Origin: Paractinoplanes tereljensis
GTDB taxonomy: Bacteria > Actinomycetota > Actinomycetes > Mycobacteriales > Micromonosporaceae
Assembly: GCF_016862435.1 (NCBI RefSeq)
Contig: NZ_BOMY01000041.1
Location: 124,001-188,000 of the forward strand
Length of the DNA stretch: 64,000 nt
Direction: 5' to 3'
This document shows, one piece after another, positions 59,237 through 64,000 of the stretch. The position numbers were made by a program, and so were the translations under genes. Under the pieces are notes generated by a model. That model saw only the letters and a program-made list of their open reading frames with translations. It was not told where the DNA came from and made no database searches. Within the stretch, counting starts at the first letter, position 1, and each line of letters starts with the position of its first letter.

Positions 59237-59905
59237 ATGAACGCTGAGGCTTCTTCCCTACAGGCTCGGGCGCGGGTCCATGCCGCGCTCGGTGACCCGG
59301 CGCGGCTCGCGATCGTCGACGCGCTCACCCTGGGCGACGCTTCGCCCGGCGAGATCGGCCAGGCGCTCGCGATGCCGACCAACCTGGTCGCGCACCACCT
59401 CAAGGTCCTGCAGGACGCCGGGCTCATCGTCCGCACCCGCTCCGAAGGCGACCGGCGCCGCACCTACCTGCGTCTGCAGCCGGAGGTGCTGGCCTCGCTG
59501 ACCCCGCCACCGCTGCGCGACGCGGAACGCGTCGTGTTCGTCTGCACGCACAACTCCGCCCGCTCGCAGCTGGCAGCCGCCCTGTGGCGCGATCGGGTCG
59601 GCGGGACGGTCGCCTCGGCCGGCACCCATCCGGCCGATCGCGTCCACCCCCGCGCCATCAAGGTCGCCCACCGGCACGGCCTGGAACTCGACCCCACCGG
59701 CACCGCGAACGTCACCGACGTCGTGCACGCCGGAGATCTGGTGATCGCCGTCTGCGACAACGCGCACGAAGACCTCACCGGCCCGGTCCGGCCTCGCCTG
59801 CACTGGTCCGTGCCCGACCCGGCCCGGGTCGACACCGACGCCGCGTTCGAACGCGCCTACACCGACATAGCCGGCCGCATCGACCGCATTGCCTCATCCG
59901 TCTGA
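59237..59905 (+). CDS. ArsR-type HTH fused to low-molecular-weight phosphatase/arsenate reductase domain
   Basis: 222 aa. Residues ~1-85 form an ArsR/SmtB-like winged helix (LVAHHLKVLQDAGLIVRT) without the CxC metal motif; residues ~95-220 form an LMW phosphatase/ArsC domain with the CX5R loop CTHNSARS and the late Asp in VPDPARVD. The fusion may combine arsenate reduction with DNA binding. It lies in the forward arsenic operon between arsR and the aquaporin gene. Confidence 0.85.
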   Translation: MNAEASSLQARARVHAALGDPARLAIVDALTLGDASPGEIGQALAMPTNLVAHHLKVLQDAGLIVRTRSEGDRRRTYLRLQPEVLASLTPPPLRDAERVVFVCTHNSARSQLAAALWRDRVGGTVASAGTHPADRVHPRAIKVAHRHGLELDPTGTANVTDVVHAGDLVIAVCDNAHEDLTGPVRPRLHWSVPDPARVDTDAAFERAYTDIAGRIDRIASSV

Positions 59906-59925
59906 GCGACCGGAGTCACCGACCC

Positions 59926-60642
59926 ATGCACCCCATCGCACTCTGGCGCCGCCTGCTGGCCGAGTTCGCCGGCACCGCGCTGCTCGTCACCGCCGTCGTC
60001 GGCTCCGGCATCATGGCGGCCACCCTCTCGCCGGACGACGTCGGCCTGCAGCTCCTGGAAAACTCGGTCGCCACCGCGTTCGCGCTCGGCGCACTCATCC
60101 TGACCTTCGGCCCGGTCTCCGGGGCACACTTCAACCCGGTCGTCTCGGCCGCCGACTGGTTCCTCGGCCGGCGCACCCGCACCGGGCTGACCGGCACCGA
60201 CCTGGCCGGGTACGCCGCCGCGCAGACCGCCGGAGCGATCGCCGGTTCGATCCTGGCCAACCTGATGTTCGACCTGGCCCCGGTGACCTTCTCCACCAAG
60301 GAGCGCACCGCCGGGCACCTGTGGCTGGGCGAGGTCGTCGCCACCGCCGGGCTGCTTCTGCTGATCTTCGCGCTGGCCCGCTCCGGCCGGGCCGCGGTCG
60401 CGCCAGCCGCGGTCGGCGGCTACATCGGCGCCGCCTACTGGTTCACCTCGTCGACCAGCTTCGCGAACCCGGCCGTGACCGTCGGCCGCGCGTTCACCGA
60501 CACCTTCGCCGGCATCGCGCCCGCCTCGGTCGCCGGCTTCGTCGTCGCGCAGGTCGTGGGCCTGTTCCTCGGGATCGGCCTGCTGCTCGCCCTCTATCCG
60601 ACCGCCGTCCAGAGTGTGCCCACCGAAAGGCTCAGCTCATGA
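59926..60642 (+). CDS. MIP/aquaporin channel (AqpS-like)
   Basis: 238 aa, six helices. The two pore loops are SGAHFNPVVS (NPV instead of the first NPA) and SFANPAVT (canonical second NPA). In arsenic operons such channels let arsenite made by ArsC leave the cell. The gene overlaps arsC by ATGA. The changed first NPA motif may alter what passes. Confidence 0.88.
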   Translation: MHPIALWRRLLAEFAGTALLVTAVVGSGIMAATLSPDDVGLQLLENSVATAFALGALILTFGPVSGAHFNPVVSAADWFLGRRTRTGLTGTDLAGYAAAQTAGAIAGSILANLMFDLAPVTFSTKERTAGHLWLGEVVATAGLLLLIFALARSGRAAVAPAAVGGYIGAAYWFTSSTSFANPAVTVGRAFTDTFAGIAPASVAGFVVAQVVGLFLGIGLLLALYPTAVQSVPTERLSS

Positions 60643-61052
60643 GTGACAAGCCCAGCGTCCTGTTCGTCTGCGTGCACAACGCCGGCCGCTCCCAGATGGC
60701 CGCCGGCTGGCTGCGCCACCTCGCCGGCGACCGGGTCGAGGTCCGCTCGGCCGGCTCCGCCCCCGGCAAGACCATCAACCCGGCCGCGGTCGAGGCGATG
60801 GCCGAGGTCGGCATCGACATCACCGACCAGACCCCGAAACTGCTCGAGTACGAGACGGCGCAGGACTCCGACGTCATCATCACCATGGGCTGCGGCGACG
60901 CCTGCCCGGTCTTCCCCGGCAAGCGCTACGAGGACTGGAAGCTCGACGACCCGGCCGGTAAAGGAGTCGAGGCCGTCCGCCCGATCCGCGACGAGATCAA
61001 AATCCGAATCGAAGCTCTGCTGTACGACCTGATCCCGGCCGGCAAGTCGTGA
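60639..61052 (+). CDS. arsC: Arsenate reductase, LMW-phosphatase type
   Basis: 137 aa. CX5R phosphate loop CVHNAGRS, and a partner Cys pair in MGCGDACPVFPGK. This is the thiol-linked group (thioredoxin or mycothiol), reducing arsenate to arsenite. It is the last gene of the plus-strand arsenic operon, directly behind the aquaporin gene that probably exports the product. Confidence 0.92.
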   Translation: MSDKPSVLFVCVHNAGRSQMAAGWLRHLAGDRVEVRSAGSAPGKTINPAAVEAMAEVGIDITDQTPKLLEYETAQDSDVIITMGCGDACPVFPGKRYEDWKLDDPAGKGVEAVRPIRDEIKIRIEALLYDLIPAGKS

Positions 61053-61082
61053 ATCCCGGCCGGCGTCAGACGACGGGCGTGC

Positions 61083-61541
61083 TCAGCGAGGGCCGGCAGC
61101 GGGTGCTCCTTCGGCGATGAGCGGGTCGGTGGCGATGGTGGCGAACGGGATCGGGCAGCACGGTTCGCCGGCGCAGGTGACCAGGTCGTCGCAGCCGGCG
61201 GCGACCGCGGCGCGCAGGGTCGAGGCGATCACCTCGAGGTCGGCGATCTTCGTCTGCACCTCGGCGAGTTTGAGCCGGGCTCGTTCCCGCAGGCCGGAGT
61301 CATGGCCGTCGTGCCGGTGGCCGCCGGCCGCGAGCAGGTCCGCGACCTCGTCGAGGGTGAAGCCGAGCCGCTGCGCCGCCTTGATCACCCTCAGGATGGT
61401 GACCGCCTCGGCCGGGTAGAGCCGGTGACCGCCGAGACTGCGTTCCGGCTCCGCCAGCAGGCCGCGCCGCTCGTAGTAGCGCAGCGTCTGCAGGTTGACC
61501 CCGGCCGCGCCGGCCACCTGACTGCTGCGCAACCCGCTCAC
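61083..61541 (-). CDS. MerR-family metal-responsive regulator
   Basis: 152 aa from GTG 61541. N-terminal helix-turn-helix with QTLRYYERRGLL, dimer helix, and a C-terminal Cys-containing stretch GCDDLVTCAGEPCCPI that looks like a metal site, resembling mercury or other soft-metal sensors. It overlaps the preceding small gene by four bases (GTGA). Confidence 0.85.
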   Translation of the reverse strand: MSGLRSSQVAGAAGVNLQTLRYYERRGLLAEPERSLGGHRLYPAEAVTILRVIKAAQRLGFTLDEVADLLAAGGHRHDGHDSGLRERARLKLAEVQTKIADLEVIASTLRAAVAAGCDDLVTCAGEPCCPIPFATIATDPLIAEGAPAAGPR

Positions 61542-61873
61542 GAGCCGATCCCGGCCGCGGCCCGCCGGGCGAGAGCGTCGAGGACTTCGACGTGCGCGGC
61601 CGGCACCTCGACGTCCAGCCGCAGCGACTGGTCGCCCAGGTGGAAGCCGAAGGAGAAGAACGAGCAGCACTCACTTTCCCGGCTGGTCAGATCCCGGGCA
61701 ACGGCCTCGGCCGCCGGGTCGAGATCCCAGCGCAAGGCCGTCGCCGACAGCCTCTGCTGCCCGCGTAGAGCGGTGGCGAACAGGTCATCGAACTCCGCCA
61801 GCCGCAGCGGCCGCTCGACGGTCGGCAGGGTGCACGCCTCGGGCGCCCACCCGAAGCCTCCGGTGGTGGTCAT
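61538..61873 (-). CDS. Small protein with ECCSFF Cys-pair motif
   Basis: 111 aa. The central TSRESECCSFFSFGFHLG contains a vicinal Cys pair and aromatic residues; the rest is soluble alpha/beta. No family name known to me. Coupling to the MerR gene by a four-base overlap suggests a soft-metal-binding or chaperone role. Confidence 0.7.
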   Translation of the reverse strand: MTTTGGFGWAPEACTLPTVERPLRLAEFDDLFATALRGQQRLSATALRWDLDPAAEAVARDLTSRESECCSFFSFGFHLGDQSLRLDVEVPAAHVEVLDALARRAAAGIGS

Positions 61874-61922
61874 GCCAGGACGGTAACCCTGTACCCAGGT
61901 ACCGGATGCAAGCCCAAACGGG

Positions 61923-64000
61923 CTAGACGTTGCGGCGGTACTGGCCGCCTACCTCGAAGAAGGCGTCGGTTATCTGGCCCAGGGTGCAGTGGCGGACGGT
62001 GTCCATCAGGGCTTCGAAGACGTTGCAGCCCGTGCTGGCCGCCTGCTTCAGACGGTCGAGGGCGGCTGGGGCCTCGGTGGCGTGGCGGGCCTTGAAGTCG
62101 GCCAGGCGGTCCAGTTGGGACTGCTTTTCGGGCTCGGTCGCTCGGGCCAGCTCCATGCCCTCCGCGGGGCCGGCGGAGCCGGCGTCGGTGTCGTTGCGGA
62201 AGGTGTTGACGCCGATGATGGGCAGCGTGCCGTCGTGTTTGCGCTGTTCGTAGAGCATTGACTCGTCCTGGATGCGGCCTCGCTGGTAGCCGGTCTCCAT
62301 CGCGCCCAGCACGCCGCCTCGGTCGGAGATGCGGTCGAACTCGTCCAGGACGGCCTGTTCGACCAGGTCGGTCAGCTGGTCGACGATGTAGGAGCCCTGC
62401 AGCGCGTTCTCGGTGGCGGCCAGGCCCCACTCGGCGTCGATGATCATCTGGATGGCGAGGGCACGGCGTACCGACTGCGGGGTGGGGGTGGTTACCGCCT
62501 CGTCGTACGCGTTGGTGTGCAGGCTGTTGGCGTTGTCGTAGATGGCGCAGAGCGCCTGCAGGGTGGTCCGGATGTCGTTGAAGTCCATCTCCTGGGCGTG
62601 CAGCGACCGGCCGGAGGTCTGCACGTGGTACTTCAGCTTCTGGGAGCGTTCGTCGGCGCCGTAGAGCTCGCGCATCGCGATCGCCCAGATCCGGCGGGCG
62701 ACCCGGCCGATGACGGTGTATTCGGCGTCCATGCCGTTGGAGAAGAAGAACGACAGGTTGGGCGCGAAGTCGTTCACGTCCATGCCGCGGGCGCGGTACG
62801 CCTCCACATACGTCAAACCGTTCGCCAGCGTGAACGCCAGCTGGCTGATCGGGTTGGCCCCGGCCTCGGCGATGTGGTAGCCGCTGATGCTGACCGAGTA
62901 GAAGTTGCGGACCCGGTGGGCGATGAACCATTCCTGGATGTCGGCCATGCAGCGCAGCGCGAACTCGGTGGAGAAGATGCAGGTGTTCTGGCCCTGATCC
63001 TCCTTGAGGATGTCGGCCTGCACGGTGCCGCGCACGGTGGACAGCGTGCGGGCGACGACCTTCTCGCGGGGCTCGTCGGGGTTGGCCGCGAGCTGCTGGT
63101 CGATGGCGGCGTTGAGGAACATGGCGAGGATCGTCGGGGCCGGCCCGTTGATCGTCATGGAGACCGAGGTCTTCGGGTCGCAGAGGTCGAAACCCGCGTA
63201 CAGCTCGCGCATGTCGTCCAGGGTCGCGATCGACACGCCCGAGGTGCCGACCTTGCCGTAGACGTCCGGCCGGGGGTCGGGATCGCGCCCGTACAGCGTC
63301 ACCGAGTCGAACGCGGTGGACAGGCGGGTGGCCGGCTGGCCGGCGCTGAGCAGGTGGAAGCGCCGGTTGGTGCGGAACGCGTCGCCCTCGCCCGCGAACA
63401 TCCGCGCGGGAGCCTCGCCGGTGCGCTTGAGTGGGAAGACCCCGGCCGCGAACGGGAACAGGCCGGGCAGGTTTTCCGCGCGCAGGAAGCGGACCAGTTC
63501 GCCGTCGTCGCCGTCGCGCGGCAGGGCCACCCGCGGGATGACGCTGCCGGACAGGGTCTGCCGGGTCAGCGGGGTGCGAATCTCGTTGTCCCGGACCCGG
63601 TAGACCAGCTCGGTGCCGGAATAGGCCTCGCGAGTGGCCGGCCACCCGGCGAGCAGTTCGCGGACCTCGCCGGACAGCTCCCCCTCGGTCGCCGCCAGCA
63701 GCTGCGCGACGGCCTCGTCGTCCGGCAGCAGTTCGTGAGTGGTCGCCAGGTGCTGCCGGCGCCGGGCCAGGGCCACCTGCTCCGCCGTGGTGGCGTGGTA
63801 GCGCCGGACCGTGTCGGCCACCTCGGACAGATAACGCTCACGGCCCCGAGGCAGCACCGACGTCAGCCCGGTCGAGACCCGCCCGGAAACCAACGGCAGA
63901 ACACCAGGAAAAGGCTCCATCCCGTACGCGTACAAAAGGTCCTTGATCTGGTGGTAAAGGCTTGTCACGCCATCGTCCGCGAAGCGGGCGGCGCTGGTGC
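61923..64000 (-). CDS. icmF: Fused isobutyryl-CoA mutase, C-terminal mutase part (5' end outside window)
   Basis: 692 codons seen. The frame runs through to the window edge (TSAARFADDG, then VTSLYHQIKDLLYAYG), so GTG 63968 is internal. The sequence matches the adenosylcobalamin mutase barrel of IcmF: SVSMTINGPAPTILAMFLNA, SVSISGYHIAEAGANPISQL, YHVQTSGRSLHAQEMDFNDI and a final CTLGQITDAFFEVGGQYRRNV-type ending. In IcmF a B12-binding domain and a MeaI GTPase precede this part; they should lie beyond base 64000. It interconverts isobutyryl- and n-butyryl-CoA. Confidence 0.9.
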   Translation of the reverse strand, partial: TSAARFADDGVTSLYHQIKDLLYAYGMEPFPGVLPLVSGRVSTGLTSVLPRGRERYLSEVADTVRRYHATTAEQVALARRRQHLATTHELLPDDEAVAQLLAATEGELSGEVRELLAGWPATREAYSGTELVYRVRDNEIRTPLTRQTLSGSVIPRVALPRDGDDGELVRFLRAENLPGLFPFAAGVFPLKRTGEAPARMFAGEGDAFRTNRRFHLLSAGQPATRLSTAFDSVTLYGRDPDPRPDVYGKVGTSGVSIATLDDMRELYAGFDLCDPKTSVSMTINGPAPTILAMFLNAAIDQQLAANPDEPREKVVARTLSTVRGTVQADILKEDQGQNTCIFSTEFALRCMADIQEWFIAHRVRNFYSVSISGYHIAEAGANPISQLAFTLANGLTYVEAYRARGMDVNDFAPNLSFFFSNGMDAEYTVIGRVARRIWAIAMRELYGADERSQKLKYHVQTSGRSLHAQEMDFNDIRTTLQALCAIYDNANSLHTNAYDEAVTTPTPQSVRRALAIQMIIDAEWGLAATENALQGSYIVDQLTDLVEQAVLDEFDRISDRGGVLGAMETGYQRGRIQDESMLYEQRKHDGTLPIIGVNTFRNDTDAGSAGPAEGMELARATEPEKQSQLDRLADFKARHATEAPAALDRLKQAASTGCNVFEALMDTVRHCTLGQITDAFFEVGGQYRRNV

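Overview
The window is 64 kb of very GC-rich DNA with strong G/C preference at third codon positions, many GTG starts, ATGA/GTGA operon overlaps, and families typical of soil actinomycetes (SARP/LAL regulators, SMPI-type inhibitor, M36 and M28 peptidases, IcmF, STAND-WD40 proteins). It reads as chromosomal DNA of a filamentous actinobacterium, most likely Micromonosporaceae (Actinoplanes-like); that placement is inference. I saw no rRNA, tRNA, CRISPR array, IS element or phage gene.

Layout. 1-9.3 kb: truncated secreted SGNH hydrolase, a phosphotransferase, a lone tagaturonate reductase (uxaB) with an AT-rich control region, an MDR oxidoreductase, three small membrane-protein genes governed by two copies of a ~62-bp element, and a STAS/HATPase regulator. 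9.4-19 kb: a secreted DUF1996 protein with an inserted tandem repeat; then a divergent envelope/glycan locus (GT2, DUF2064 transferase, methyltransferase, cytochrome b/molybdopterin oxidoreductase and membrane protein on the minus strand; epimerase, GT-C membrane glycosyltransferase and a two-component system on the plus strand).

19-32.7 kb, the most unusual region: minus-strand genes for a BTAD regulator (apparently frameshifted), an EACC1-like membrane protein, a single polypeptide joining a caspase-like protease, three membrane spans, a solute-binding-like domain and a VWA domain, and a membrane-anchored solute-binding protein. Upstream lie three large tandem SARP/LAL paralogues, one without a DNA-binding domain. 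I regard the caspase-SBP-VWA receptor with EACC1 as the best candidate for a poorly described system.

32.7-37.4 kb: secreted M36 metallopeptidase, convergent with an I36/SMPI-type metalloprotease inhibitor across a perfect palindromic terminator, then a secreted GDPD-CBM protein and a lipoprotein. 37.4-44.4 kb: two paralogous alpha/beta hydrolases flanking an FMN reductase, Lrp regulator, PhzF protein, deaminase and degenerate SDR; then an ABC transporter. 44.4-55.8 kb: a 1484-aa DUF4062-STAND-WD40 protein, a secreted M28 peptidase, an MDR/MarR divergent pair with a clear operator, a sigma factor/anti-sigma-like pair and a degenerate GGDEF-EAL protein.

55.8-61.9 kb: an arsenic-resistance island (MFS, Cys-tailed flavoprotein, ArsN-like GNAT, ArsR, ArsR-phosphatase fusion, aquaporin, ArsC) without a recognisable ArsB/Acr3 pump, next to a MerR gene with a small Cys-pair protein. 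The window ends inside a fused isobutyryl-CoA mutase (icmF).
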